Counted from the stretch's first letter, positions 1 through 8,312 are shown. The stretch: 64,000 bases of DNA from Streptomyces sp. NBC_01233 (GCF_035989305.1 NZ_CP108514.1:6614501-6678500), one strand, 5' to 3'. The notes: generated by a model from the sequence alone, not told the origin. Program-made: numbers and translations.

Positions 1-507
1 GGGGCGACCGTCCACCTGATCAAGGTCGACGAGATCGACGACGCGCAGTGGGAGCTGCTCGACGCGTCCGACGCGATCGTCTTCGGCTCCCCGACCTACA
101 TGGGCACCGCCTCCGGCGCCTTCCACGTGTTCGCGGAAGCCACCTCGAAGCGCTGGTTCGGCGACGTCTGGCAGAACAAGGTGGCCGCCGGCTTCACGAA
201 CTCCGCCTCCAAGAGCGGCGACAAGCTGCACACCCTGCAGTTCTTCCAGATCCTCGCCGCCCAGCACGGCATGAGCTGGGTCAACCTGGGCCTGAAGCCG
301 GGCTGGAACAGCAGCACCGCCTCCGAGAACGACCTCAACCGCCTCGGCGTCTTCGCCGGCGCCGCCGCCCAGAGCAACTCCGACGAGGGTGCGGACGCCG
401 TCCACAAGGCCGACATTGCGACCGCCGAGCACCTGGGCCGCCGCGTCGCCGAGCAGACGCGCATCGTCATCGCGGGCCGCGCGGCCCTGGCCGCGGCCGG
501 GGCCTGA
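1..507 (+). CDS. Flavodoxin-family NAD(P)H-dependent FMN oxidoreductase (5' partial)
   Basis: Frame 1 is open from the first base, so the N-terminus lies outside the window; about 168 residues remain. The visible part contains GSPTYMG followed by a small/aromatic stretch, the FMN-phosphate and ring-binding loop of flavodoxin-like quinone or FMN reductases (WrbA-like). Further on, GFTNSASKSGDK and a block ending near GWNSS fit the second flavin-contacting loop of that fold. The protein is expected to be a cytoplasmic, FMN-binding two-electron reductase. The C-terminus ends in an Ala-rich tail. It is convergent with the CAP-domain gene, and a GC-rich hairpin lies between them. The exact substrate cannot be told from the sequence. 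Confidence 0.8.
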   Translation, partial: GATVHLIKVDEIDDAQWELLDASDAIVFGSPTYMGTASGAFHVFAEATSKRWFGDVWQNKVAAGFTNSASKSGDKLHTLQFFQILAAQHGMSWVNLGLKPGWNSSTASENDLNRLGVFAGAAAQSNSDEGADAVHKADIATAEHLGRRVAEQTRIVIAGRAALAAAGA

Positions 508-513
508 GCCCCG

Positions 514-544
514 GGCGGTCGCGGCGCTCGCGCCGGCGACCGCC
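514..544. terminator. Hairpin between convergent genes
   Basis: GGCGGTCGC at 514-522 pairs perfectly with GCGACCGCC at 536-544, and the 13-nt loop can itself form a short GGCG/CGCC stem. It lies between the stop of the flavodoxin-like gene (507) and the stop of the convergent CAP gene (579-581), so it probably terminates both. There is no U-tract, as is usual in Streptomyces. Confidence 0.55.
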
Positions 545-578
545 GGCCGCTGCAGGCGGGTGAGCGTGGCCGTCGGTG

Positions 579-1544
579 CTAGAGGCCGAAGTCCTGGGTC
601 CACCAGGGGCCGCCGGCGGCGAAGTGGGCGCCGACGCCCAGCGTGCGGAACTCGCAGTTGAGGATGTTCGCCTTGTGGCCCGGGCTGTTCATCCAGGCCT
701 TCATCACGGCGTCTGCGTCGCCCTGGCCGCGCGCGATGTTCTCGCCGCCGAGGCCGGCGAGGCCGGCCTTGGCGGCGCGGTCCCACGGGCTGTTGCCGTC
801 GGGGTCGTCGTGGCTGAAGAAGCCCCGTGTGGCCATGTCCTTGCTGAATGCTCCGGCCAGCGCCGCGAGCGGCGGATTGGCCCGGACGGGACCGCACCCG
901 GCCATCGCGCGCTCCTGGTTGACCAGGGCGACCACGGCGTCCTCCTCGGCGGAGTGGCCGTCCAGGGCCGGCCGGGGCGCGGGGGTGGCCGGCGTCGGGG
1001 GCGCCGCGACCGGCTTCGCGGGTGCCGGAACCGGCTTCGCGGGTGCCGGAATCGGCTTCGCGGGTGCCGGAATCGGCTTCGAGGGTGCCGGAACCGGCTT
1101 CTTCTCCGGGGCCTTGCGGGCGGGAGCGGGCGTGGCCGAAGGCGAAGCGGTCGGCGACGCGCTCGGCGAGGCGGACACGGAGGGGCTCGGCGGGGCCGAG
1201 GAGGAGGGCGAGGCCGACGGGGACGGCGAGGCCGACGGGCTCTTGGAGGGGGAACCGGAGCCGGCGCCCGTGGCGGCGCGGCCCGACAGGCTGGCGAGGC
1301 CACCCTGCTGTTCCGGCGCGGGGTCCGGGGTGGGCGAGGCCTTGGCCTTGGCCTCCGGCGTGCCGGCGCCCCCCGTAGCGCTGACGCCCACATAGGGGAA
1401 CGCGCTGCCGACCGGCACCATGCCGGTGGTGACGGCCGCCGTGCCGAGGGCCACGGCCACCGAGACGCCGAGCAGGCCGGTGCGCAGGACGGTGCCGCGC
1501 TTGCCGCCGCTGTGCGGCGCGGCGGGGAGTCGGTGACGTCCCAT
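579..1544 (-). CDS. Secreted CAP-domain (SCP/PR-1-like) protein with Pro-Ala linker
   Basis: 321 residues. After a basic N-terminus there is one hydrophobic segment (about residues 20-45), an export signal or membrane anchor. A long Ser/Pro/Ala-rich linker follows, then five-residue PAPAK-type repeats. The C-terminal ~120 residues form a CAP domain: conserved VNQERAMAGCGP, FSHDDPDGNSPWDRA, GENIARG and MNSPGHKANIL, ending WWTQDFG. These match bacterial CAP proteins of the YkwD type, whose biochemical role is mostly unknown; the two histidines in the SHDDP and SPGHKANIL blocks correspond to the usual metal-site residues. The protein probably acts at or outside the cell surface. The linker is encoded by a 21-bp tandem repeat, so its length may vary between strains. 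Confidence 0.85.
   Translation of the reverse strand: MGRHRLPAAPHSGGKRGTVLRTGLLGVSVAVALGTAAVTTGMVPVGSAFPYVGVSATGGAGTPEAKAKASPTPDPAPEQQGGLASLSGRAATGAGSGSPSKSPSASPSPSASPSSSAPPSPSVSASPSASPTASPSATPAPARKAPEKKPVPAPSKPIPAPAKPIPAPAKPVPAPAKPVAAPPTPATPAPRPALDGHSAEEDAVVALVNQERAMAGCGPVRANPPLAALAGAFSKDMATRGFFSHDDPDGNSPWDRAAKAGLAGLGGENIARGQGDADAVMKAWMNSPGHKANILNCEFRTLGVGAHFAAGGPWWTQDFGL
1011..1094 (-). repeat. Four tandem 21-bp repeats coding a Pro-Ala-Lys linker
   Basis: Four consecutive 21-bp units (1011-1031, 1032-1052, 1053-1073, 1074-1094) beginning CGGCTTCG differ at only a few positions. A partial fifth unit follows. They encode the repeated PAPAKP(I/V) units of the CAP protein linker. Confidence 0.85.
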
Positions 1545-1680
1545 CGCTGTCGTGCCTTCCTTGCCGGATCAAGATCATCCCTTACGCACCCAAATGGGTG
1601 AGTTCGTTGCTGCGCGACTGTACGCCATGGGGCCAGGGGGCGATGTGTCCGGAAAGTCATCGCCCGGTTAGCGTTCACGC

Positions 1681-1962
1681 ATGAATGAAGACGTCCGTCT
1701 GACCGCCTGGGTGCGCGGCCGTGTGCAGGGAGTCGGCTTCCGCTGGTTCACCAGGGAGAACGCCCTGGAGATCGGAGGCGTCGTCGGCTTCGCGCTCAAC
1801 CTCGACGACGGGCGAGTACAGGTGGTCGCCGAAGGTCAACGTGAGAATTGCCACCGGCTGCTCGACTGGCTGCGCTCCGCCGACACGCCCGGCCGGGTGG
1901 ACGGAGTGACAGAGATCTGGGGCACACCGCGCGGTGGCTACGACGGATTCGGGATGTGGTGA
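1681..1962 (+). CDS. acyP: Acylphosphatase
   Basis: 93 residues, the normal length for the family. The N-terminal signature [14 protein letters not shown] contains the phosphate-binding loop and the conserved arginine, and [17 protein letters not shown] matches the second family motif, with the conserved Asn in GFALN. It hydrolyses carboxyl-phosphate bonds such as acetyl or acyl phosphates in the cytoplasm. The gene stands alone. The ATG at 1681 is the only sensible start because the motif begins ten residues later. An acylphosphatase upstream of smc fits the order I remember for Streptomyces chromosomes. Confidence 0.93.
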   Translation: MNEDVRLTAWVRGRVQGVGFRWFTRENALEIGGVVGFALNLDDGRVQVVAEGQRENCHRLLDWLRSADTPGRVDGVTEIWGTPRGGYDGFGMW

Positions 1963-2310
1963 CCGATCGACTGATCATGCACTCATCACACCTCTGATCG
2001 TCCGCACACGGCCGGAACTGCGCATTCGTCCCCGACGCGTTGCCGACGGGGGCGAACCGTGGAAGGCTCGGAGATGAGGATGATCTCCACGCCCCCTGCC
2101 GGGGCCGGGGCGCCCGCCGATACGGGGTGTGATCGTGTTGACCGTCAAACTTTTTGGTGAGACGCTGGAAGCCCCGCGCACCTGAGCTGTTTGGCAGTGT
2201 TGGCAGTAGCAAGCGCAGTGACTGTCAGTCGCTGCCGGACATCCGCGGGTGCGATTCCCTCACGACCCACACCGCTTCGGTCGGTCACTCAGTGTGGAGG
2301 ACCATCCATC
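1963..2310. other. 348-bp intergenic region with promoter-like and palindromic elements
   Basis: I find no convincing gene here. The region holds TTGACC at 2138-2143, itself half of a TTGACCGTCAA palindrome (2138-2148). GACGCT lies 17 bp downstream (2161-2166), a weak vegetative-type promoter. A 21-bp near-palindrome, GCAGTGACTG-T-CAGTCGCTGC, lies at 2215-2235 with one G/T mismatch. A GGAG ribosome site at about 2297-2300 precedes the small gene at 2311. An unannotated small RNA or leader cannot be excluded. Confidence 0.5.
2138..2166 (+). promoter_or_regulatory. Weak candidate promoter for the small coiled-coil gene
   Basis: TTGACC (2138-2143), 17-bp spacer, GACGCT (2161-2166). The -35 hexamer is good but the -10 keeps only A2 and T6 of the TAnnnT pattern. 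It lies about 145 bp upstream of the ATG, which would give a long leader containing the 2215-2235 palindrome. Confidence 0.3.
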
Positions 2311-2529
2311 ATGGCAAAGGCGCTTCTCGGTTACGTCGGCGGTTCCGATCCGCGACTCCTCGCCGAGATGCGACGGCTTCAGCAGCGCGTCCAGGACCTT
2401 GAGTCCGAGCTCGTACGGATTCAGTCTGAAAATGACGCGCTGAACGCGGCCGCCGCTCAGCACGACGGAGACTCGCTGCTGGACCGCATCGACATCGACG
2501 TACCCCAGGCGGAGCCTGCGCTCACCTGA
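2311..2529 (+). CDS. Small conserved coiled-coil protein of unknown function
   Basis: 72 residues from the ATG at 2311, with a GTGGAGG ribosome site 10-15 bp upstream; a longer in-frame extension to 2191 lacks such a site. The N-terminus (MAKALLGYVGG) is followed by a predicted amphipathic coiled coil (MRRLQQRVQDLESELVRIQ) with heptad-spaced hydrophobics, then an acidic tail. The domain is not one I can name. It looks like a conserved actinobacterial hypothetical. It lies next to smc but has its own terminator, so it is probably not co-transcribed with it. A DNA-binding or partner-protein role is possible but unsupported. Confidence 0.75.
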   Translation: MAKALLGYVGGSDPRLLAEMRRLQQRVQDLESELVRIQSENDALNAAAAQHDGDSLLDRIDIDVPQAEPALT

Positions 2530-2572
2530 TCCGCGCTCATTCGTCGCTCGACTCCAGCCCCGTTTGATCTGC

Positions 2573-2594
2573 AAGGGACGCTTCGGCGTCCCTT
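2573..2594 (+). terminator. Intrinsic terminator with UUCG tetraloop
   Basis: AAGGGACGC (2573-2581), loop TTCG, GCGTCCCTT (2586-2594), followed by CTTTCTTTG. A 9-bp perfect stem, a stable UUCG loop and a pyrimidine/U-rich tail make this the most classical terminator in the window. It ends the small coiled-coil gene. Confidence 0.9.
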
Positions 2595-2736
2595 CTTTCT
2601 TTGACCTCCCCCTCCACCCCCTCTGCCTCCGCGCCACGGTCCCAGAGGGCCAGGTGGGGGGCGTGATGCCTTTAGCGTCAGTGGTGCCCTGCACCTTCAT
2701 GGGTGAAACCGAACGCGAAAGGTAGAGTCCGGCGGC

Positions 2737-5700
2737 GTGCACCTCAAGTCCCTGACCCTGCGTGGCTTCAAATCCTTCGCCTCCGCCACCACCCTGCGCT
2801 TCGAACCCGGCATCACCTGTGTCGTGGGTCCGAACGGCTCGGGCAAGTCCAATGTGGTGGACGCGCTGTCCTGGGTCATGGGCGAACAAGGGGCCAAGTC
2901 CCTGCGCGGCGGGAAGATGGAAGACGTCATCTTCGCCGGGACCACCGGACGGCCGCCGCTCGGGCGCGCCGAGGTGTCGCTGACGATCGACAACTCCGAC
3001 GGCGCGCTCCCCATCGACTACGCCGAAGTCACCATCACCCGGATCATGTTCCGCGGCGGCAGCAGTGAGTACCAGATCAACGGTGACACCTGCCGGCTGC
3101 TGGACATCCAGGAGCTGCTCTCCGACTCCGGCATCGGCCGCGAGATGCACGTCATCGTCGGCCAGGGCCAGCTGGACTCCGTCCTGCACGCCGATCCCAT
3201 GGGCCGCCGCGCCTTCATCGAGGAGGCGGCGGGCGTACTGAAGCACCGCAAGCGCAAGGAGAAGGCGCTGCGGAAGCTCGACGCGATGCAGGCCAACCTC
3301 GCGCGCGTGCAGGACCTCAACGACGAGCTGCGCCGCCAGCTCAAACCCCTGGGACGGCAGGCCGCGGTCGCCCGGCGGGCGGCCGTGATCCAGGCCGACC
3401 TGCGCGACGCGCGGCTGCGGCTGCTCGCCGACGACCTGGTCACGCTGCGGCGGGCGCTCGACGCGGAGATCGCGGACGAGGCGGCTCTCAAGGAGCGCAA
3501 GGAAGCGGCCGAAGCCCAGCTGGCGCTCGCGCTGCGGCGCGAGGCCGAGCTGGAGGAGGCGGTGCGGGAGCTCGCGCCGCGGCTGCAGCGGGCGCAGCAG
3601 ACCTGGTACGAGCTGTCGCAGCTCGCCGAACGGGTACGGGGCACCGCGTCCTTGGCGGACGCGCGGGTGAAGAGCGCGACGGCGCCCGTGGAGGACGAAC
3701 GGCGGGGCCGCGATCCGGAGGACATGGAGCGGGAGGCCGGGCGGATCCGTGAGCAGGAGGCGGAACTGACGGCGGCTCTGGAGGCGGCCTCGCGGGCGCT
3801 GGAGGACACGGCCGGGCACCGGGCCGAGCTGGAGCGGGCGCTGGCCGAGGAAGAACGGCGGCTGCGCGACGCGGCGCGGGCCATCGCCGACCGGCGCGAG
3901 GGGCTGGCCCGGCTGACGGGGCGGCTCGGCGCGGCCCGCTCCCGCGCGGGGGCGGCGCAGGCCGAGATCGACCGGCTCGTCGCGGCGCGGGACGCGGCGC
4001 AGTCCCGGGCCGCCGCCGCGCAGGCGGAGTACGAGGCGCTGGCGGAGGAGGTCGGCGGGCTGGACGAGCCGTCGGCGGACGCGGACCACGAGGCCGCGCG
4101 CGCCGAGCTGGCGGCGGCCGAGGAGGCCCTGTCCGCCGCGCGCGACGCGCTGTCCGGGGCGGAGCGCTCGCGGGCGGCGGTGTCGGCGCGGCGGGACGCG
4201 CTCGCGCTCGGACTGCGCCGCAAGGACGGTACGGGGGCGCTGCTCGCGGCGCGGGAGAAGCTGGCCGGGCTGCTCGGGCCGGCTGCGGAGCGGCTGACGG
4301 TGACCCCGGGTTACGAAGCCGCCGTAGCCGCTGCGCTGGGCTCGGCGGCGGACGCCCTGGCGGTGTCCTCCCCGAACGCGGCGGCCGCCGCGCTCCGCCA
4401 CCTCCGGGACACGGACGCAGGCCGCGCCACCCTCCTGATCACCCCGCCCGGAACCGCAACCCCACCCACCGTCCCGCCCGCCCCCACAGGCCAGGCCACC
4501 GCCCCTGCGGGTCGGCCGGCCGTCGCGGCCGAGGCCATTGACCCTGCGGGTCTGTCGGCCCTGCCGGGCCAGGTGTCCGCCCCTGTGGACCCGCCCGCCC
4601 TCCCGGACCAGGCCTTTGCCCCTGCGGGTCCGTCGCCCGCTCCGGGCCAGGCCTCCGACCCTGCGGGTCTGCCCGGTGCTCCGGGCCCGGGACCGGCTCC
4701 CGCCGCGGGGTCGGGCGCCCAGCCGCCCGGGCAGGCTTCGGCCGGGGGAGTCTTCCCCCACCCCGCCCGTTCCCGAGACCGGGCTCTGCCCGGACCCGGG
4801 CTGGGGCAGAGCCCCTGCGACGGGCCCGCAGGCGAGGGGGTGCCCGCGGCCCGGCTGGTCGGCGGGGACGCCGAGGCGTGGCGGGCGGCCGCCTGGGTGC
4901 TGCGCGACCACGTCATGGTCGGCACGCTCGACGAGGCCGAGGCACTCGTCGCGGCGCGGCCCGAGGCGGTGGCCGTGACCCTCGACGGAGACGTGCTCGG
5001 GGCGCACCTCGCGCACGGTGGCTCCGCCGGGGCGCCCAGCCTGATCGAGGTGCAGGCCGCCGTCGACGAGGCGGCGGCGGAGCTGACCGCGCTGGGCGTG
5101 CGGTGCACGGAACTCGGCGAGGCCCAGGCCGCCGCCCAGTCCCGGCGGCGGGACGCGGCAGCCCTGGTCGAGGAGCTCGCCGAGCGCCGCCGCGCCGCGG
5201 AGCAGGCCCGCGCCGGCGTCGCGCAGCAGCTCGGGCGGCTCGCCGGGCAGGCGAAGGGGGCCGCAGGCGAAGCCGAGCGCAGCGCCGCCGCCGCGGCCAA
5301 GGCCCAGGACGCGCTGGAGCAGGCGCTGGCCGACGTGGAGGAGTGCGCGGAACGGCTCGCGTCGGCCGAGGAACTGCCGGTGGAGGAGGAGCCCGACAGC
5401 TCCCGGCGGGACCGGCTCGCGGCCGACGGGGCCAACGCGCGGCAGACCGAGATGGAGGCGCGGCTGCAACTGCGCACCCATGAGGAGCGGGTCAAGGGGC
5501 TGGCCGGACGAGCCGATTCCCTCGACCGCGCGGCCCGGGCGGAACGCGAGGCCCGGGCCCGCGCCGAACGGCGCCGGGCGCGGCTGCGGCACGAGGCGGA
5601 GGTGGCCCGCGCGGTGGCCGACGGCTCCCGGCAGCTGCTCGCGCACGTGGAGGTCTCGCTGCTGCGGGCCGACGAGGAGCGCCTCGCGGCCGAACGGGCC

Positions 5701-6636
5701 AAGGGCCTGCGCGAGCGGGAGCTCGGCGAGGCGCGCAACCGCGGACGCGAACTGAAGGGGGAGCTCGACAAGCTCACCGACTCCGTCCACCGCGGCGAGG
5801 TGCTCGGCGCCGAGCAGCGGCTGCGCATCGAGGCGGTGGAGGCCAGGGCGCTGGAGGAGTTCGGCATGGAGTCCGCCGGGCTCGTCGCCGAATACGGCCC
5901 CGACCAGCCGGTGCCGCCGTCGCCGCCCGCCGAGGGGGAGGAACTCCCCGAGGATCCCGAGCACCCGCGCAACCGGCCCGGCCCCTTCGTCCGCGCGCAG
6001 CAGGAGAAGCGGCTCAAGGCGGCCGAACGCGCCTACCAGCAGCTCGGCAAGGTCAATCCGCTCGCGCTGGAGGAGTTCGCGGCGCTGGAGGAGCGCCACC
6101 AGTTCCTCAGCGAGCAACTGGAGGACCTCCGCAAGACGCGAGCCGATCTCCTTCAAGTGGTGAAGGAGGTCGACGAACGCGTTGAGCAGGTCTTCACCGA
6201 GGCCTACCGGGACACGGCCCGGGAGTTCGAGGGGGTGTTCTCGCGGCTGTTCCCCGGCGGCGAGGGCCGGCTGATCCTGACCGACCCCGACAACATGCTG
6301 ACCACCGGCGTCGACGTCGAGGCCCGCCCACCGGGCAAGAAGGTCAAGCGGCTGTCGCTGCTCTCCGGCGGCGAGCGTTCGCTGACCGCCGTGGCCCTGC
6401 TGGTGTCCATCTTCAAGGCGCGCCCCAGCCCGTTCTACGTGATGGACGAGGTCGAGGCGGCGCTCGACGACACCAACCTGCAGCGGCTGATCCGGATCAT
6501 GGAGGAGCTCCAGGAGAGCTCACAGCTGATCGTGATCACGCACCAGAAGCGGACGATGGAGGTCGCGGACGCGCTCTACGGCGTCTCCATGCAGGGCGAC
6601 GGGGTCTCCAAAGTCATCAGCCAGCGTCTGCGCTGA
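2737..6636 (+). CDS. smc: Chromosome segregation/condensin protein SMC
   Basis: 1299 residues from the GTG at 2737. It is the SMC ATPase that, with ScpA/ScpB, extrudes and organises chromosomal DNA. Visible parts: Walker A GPNGSGKSN (about residues 32-40), long Glu/Ala/Arg-rich coiled coils, a central hinge starting near GYEAAVAAALG (about 525) and resuming at RDHVMVGTLDEAEAL (about 723), then the second coiled-coil arm, ABC signature LLSGGERSLTA (about 1207) and Walker B FYVMDEVEAALDD (about 1228). The usual length is about 1170-1190. The excess of roughly 110 residues is a Pro/Ala/Gly-rich insert (about 568-704) splitting the hinge. It is built of 39-bp tandem repeats plus a hairpin repeat, yet the reading frame is intact. 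Confidence 0.97.
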   Translation: MHLKSLTLRGFKSFASATTLRFEPGITCVVGPNGSGKSNVVDALSWVMGEQGAKSLRGGKMEDVIFAGTTGRPPLGRAEVSLTIDNSDGALPIDYAEVTITRIMFRGGSSEYQINGDTCRLLDIQELLSDSGIGREMHVIVGQGQLDSVLHADPMGRRAFIEEAAGVLKHRKRKEKALRKLDAMQANLARVQDLNDELRRQLKPLGRQAAVARRAAVIQADLRDARLRLLADDLVTLRRALDAEIADEAALKERKEAAEAQLALALRREAELEEAVRELAPRLQRAQQTWYELSQLAERVRGTASLADARVKSATAPVEDERRGRDPEDMEREAGRIREQEAELTAALEAASRALEDTAGHRAELERALAEEERRLRDAARAIADRREGLARLTGRLGAARSRAGAAQAEIDRLVAARDAAQSRAAAAQAEYEALAEEVGGLDEPSADADHEAARAELAAAEEALSAARDALSGAERSRAAVSARRDALALGLRRKDGTGALLAAREKLAGLLGPAAERLTVTPGYEAAVAAALGSAADALAVSSPNAAAAALRHLRDTDAGRATLLITPPGTATPPTVPPAPTGQATAPAGRPAVAAEAIDPAGLSALPGQVSAPVDPPALPDQAFAPAGPSPAPGQASDPAGLPGAPGPGPAPAAGSGAQPPGQASAGGVFPHPARSRDRALPGPGLGQSPCDGPAGEGVPAARLVGGDAEAWRAAAWVLRDHVMVGTLDEAEALVAARPEAVAVTLDGDVLGAHLAHGGSAGAPSLIEVQAAVDEAAAELTALGVRCTELGEAQAAAQSRRRDAAALVEELAERRRAAEQARAGVAQQLGRLAGQAKGAAGEAERSAAAAAKAQDALEQALADVEECAERLASAEELPVEEEPDSSRRDRLAADGANARQTEMEARLQLRTHEERVKGLAGRADSLDRAARAEREARARAERRRARLRHEAEVARAVADGSRQLLAHVEVSLLRADEERLAAERAKGLRERELGEARNRGRELKGELDKLTDSVHRGEVLGAEQRLRIEAVEARALEEFGMESAGLVAEYGPDQPVPPSPPAEGEELPEDPEHPRNRPGPFVRAQQEKRLKAAERAYQQLGKVNPLALEEFAALEERHQFLSEQLEDLRKTRADLLQVVKEVDERVEQVFTEAYRDTAREFEGVFSRLFPGGEGRLILTDPDNMLTTGVDVEARPPGKKVKRLSLLSGGERSLTAVALLVSIFKARPSPFYVMDEVEAALDDTNLQRLIRIMEELQESSQLIVITHQKRTMEVADALYGVSMQGDGVSKVISQRLR
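4543..4698 (+). repeat. 39-bp minisatellite inside the smc hinge
   Basis: Four imperfect 39-bp units (4543-4581, 4582-4620, 4621-4659, 4660-4698) encode 13-residue units such as PAGLSALPGQVSA and PAGPSPAPGQASD. Related half-units precede them from about 4470. All units are in frame. The repeats are Pro/Gly/Ala-rich and unlike the rest of SMC. Confidence 0.85.
4781..4814. repeat. Hairpin repeat of intergenic type within smc
   Basis: GGGCTCTGCCC at 4781-4791 and GGGCAGAGCCC at 4804-4814 are perfect 11-bp inverted arms with a 12-nt loop. Just upstream, GGGGGAGTCTTCCCCC (about 4744-4759) is a second short palindrome. The combination resembles the GC-rich hairpin repeats common between genes in Streptomyces, but here it is translated. 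Confidence 0.7.
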
Positions 6637-6644
6637 CCCGTTCG

Positions 6645-6722
6645 CTTCAGGAAGTGAACACTGTGGCTCTCTTCACTCCGGCTTGGCGGATTTTCATGGG
6701 CTCTTGACTTCAGAAAGTGAAG
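6645..6722 (+). promoter_or_regulatory. Inverted/direct repeats upstream of glcP (putative operator and promoter)
   Basis: Two related 15-bp elements, CTTCAGGAAGTGAAC (6645-6659) and CTTCAGAAAGTGAAG (6708-6722), are centred 63 bp apart. The second is a perfect 5-5-5 inverted repeat. GTGAA (6654-6658) is also mirrored by TTCAC at 6672-6676. TTGACT (6704-6709) overlaps the second element and could be a -35 box, with a poor -10. The arrangement suggests repressor sites controlling the sugar permease; the regulator is not encoded here. Confidence 0.5.
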
Positions 6723-6853
6723 CCATAAGCTCTGCTTGCCGTGTCCGACGTTCAGGTGGTGGCGAGCAGTTTGCTGTGCGCCACTGGAGGAACACGCGTA
6801 CAGACGAACACCCCCACACCGCCCGCCGTCGGCGCCGGGCCCAGGAGCACACC

Positions 6854-8284
6854 TTGACCAGCACAGCGAACGCACCCGCGTCCGGCAGTGGCCGGGAGGC
6901 ACGCCCCGATCACCTCGGGCACGTCATCTTCATCGCCGCGGCCGCGGCGATGGGCGGTTTCCTCTTCGGCTACGACAGCTCCGTCATCAACGGCGCCGTC
7001 GTCGCCATCCGCGAACGGTTCGACGTCGGGTCCGCCGCGCTCGCCCAGGTGATCGCCGCCGCACTGATCGGCTGCGCGTTCGGCGCCGCCACCGCCGGCC
7101 GCATCGCTGACAGGATCGGCCGAATCCGCTGCATGCAGATCGCCGCCGTCCTCTTCACCGCGAGCGCCATCGGCTCGGCCCTTCCGTTCGCCCTGTGGGA
7201 CCTGGCCATGTGGCGCGTCATCGGCGGCTTCGGCATCGGCATGGCCTCCGTCATCGGCCCCGCCTACATCGCCGAGGTGTCCCCGGCCGCCTACCGCGGC
7301 CGTCTCGCCTCCTTCCAGCAGGCCGCCATCGTCATCGGCATCGCCGTCTCCCAGCTCGTCAACTGGGGCATCCTCAACCTCGCCGACGGCGACCAGCGCG
7401 GCGAGATCGCCGGCCTGGAGGCCTGGCAGTGGATGCTCGGCATCATGGTCATCCCGGCCGTGATCTACGGACTGATGTCCTTCGTCATCCCGGAGTCCCC
7501 CCGCTACCTGATCTCCGTCGGCCGCACCGAGCAGGCCAAGCAGGTGCTGCGCGAGGTCGAGGGCTCGAAGATCGACATCGACGCGCGCGCCGCCGAGATC
7601 GACCTGGCCATGCGCTCCGAGCACAAGTCCGCCTTCAAGGACCTGCTCGGCGGCCGCTTCGGCTTCCTGCCCATCGTCTGGATCGGCATCGGCCTCTCCC
7701 TCTTCCAGCAGCTCGTCGGCATCAACGTGATCTTCTACTACAGCTCCTCGCTGTGGCAGTCCGTCGGCATCGACCCGACCAGCTCGTTCTTCTACTCCTT
7801 CACCACGTCGATCATCAACATCATCGGCACGGTGATCGCGATGGTCTTCGTCGACCGGCTGGGCCGCAAGCCGCTGGCCCTCATCGGCTCGGCCGGCATG
7901 GCCGTCTCGCTCGGCCTCTGCGCGTGGGCGTTCTCGTACAAGGAGGGCAGCGGCGACAACATCACCATCCCCGACACCCAGGGCACGATCGCGCTCGTCG
8001 CCGCCCACTCCTTCGTGCTCTTCTTCGCCCTCTCCTGGGGCGTGGTCGTCTGGGTGCTGCTCGGCGAGATGTTCCCGAACCGCATCCGGGCCGCGGCGCT
8101 CGGTGTCGCCGCCGCGGCCCAGTGGATCGCCAACTGGGTCATCACCGTCACGTTCCCGACGCTCTCGGACTGGAACCTCGCCGGCGCGTACGTGATCTAC
8201 ACGTTCTTCGCCCTGCTCTCGATCCCGTTCATCCTCAAGTGGGTGCCGGAGACCAAGGGCAAGGCGCTGGAGGAGATGGGGTGA
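6854..8284 (+). CDS. glcP: MFS sugar porter, probable glucose permease
   Basis: 476 residues from a TTG at 6854, chosen because AGGAG lies at 6843-6847 with 6-bp spacing; longer in-frame starts have no ribosome site. It is a 12-segment major facilitator of the sugar-porter family. Motifs: MGGFLFGYDSSVINGA in helix 1, GRIADRIGR in the loop 2-3 region, PESPRYL before the central loop, QQLVGINVIFYYSS in helix 7, DRLGRKPL in the second-half loop, and C-terminal PETKGKALEEM. These match proton-coupled hexose carriers. In S. coelicolor GlcP, the main glucose permease, lies beside smc, which supports the name. The upstream repeats probably mediate sugar-dependent control. Confidence 0.9.
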   Translation: MTSTANAPASGSGREARPDHLGHVIFIAAAAAMGGFLFGYDSSVINGAVVAIRERFDVGSAALAQVIAAALIGCAFGAATAGRIADRIGRIRCMQIAAVLFTASAIGSALPFALWDLAMWRVIGGFGIGMASVIGPAYIAEVSPAAYRGRLASFQQAAIVIGIAVSQLVNWGILNLADGDQRGEIAGLEAWQWMLGIMVIPAVIYGLMSFVIPESPRYLISVGRTEQAKQVLREVEGSKIDIDARAAEIDLAMRSEHKSAFKDLLGGRFGFLPIVWIGIGLSLFQQLVGINVIFYYSSSLWQSVGIDPTSSFFYSFTTSIINIIGTVIAMVFVDRLGRKPLALIGSAGMAVSLGLCAWAFSYKEGSGDNITIPDTQGTIALVAAHSFVLFFALSWGVVVWVLLGEMFPNRIRAAALGVAAAAQWIANWVITVTFPTLSDWNLAGAYVIYTFFALLSIPFILKWVPETKGKALEEMG

Positions 8285-8312
8285 CCATCCCCGCCACCAC
8301 CCCTCTCCTCGA

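Noticed and set aside
2260..6156. 1298-residue open frame on the minus strand opposite smc
   Set aside because: It mirrors the GC-biased codons of smc, with Leu/Arg/Gly repeats and no recognisable domain; typical shadow of a high-GC gene.
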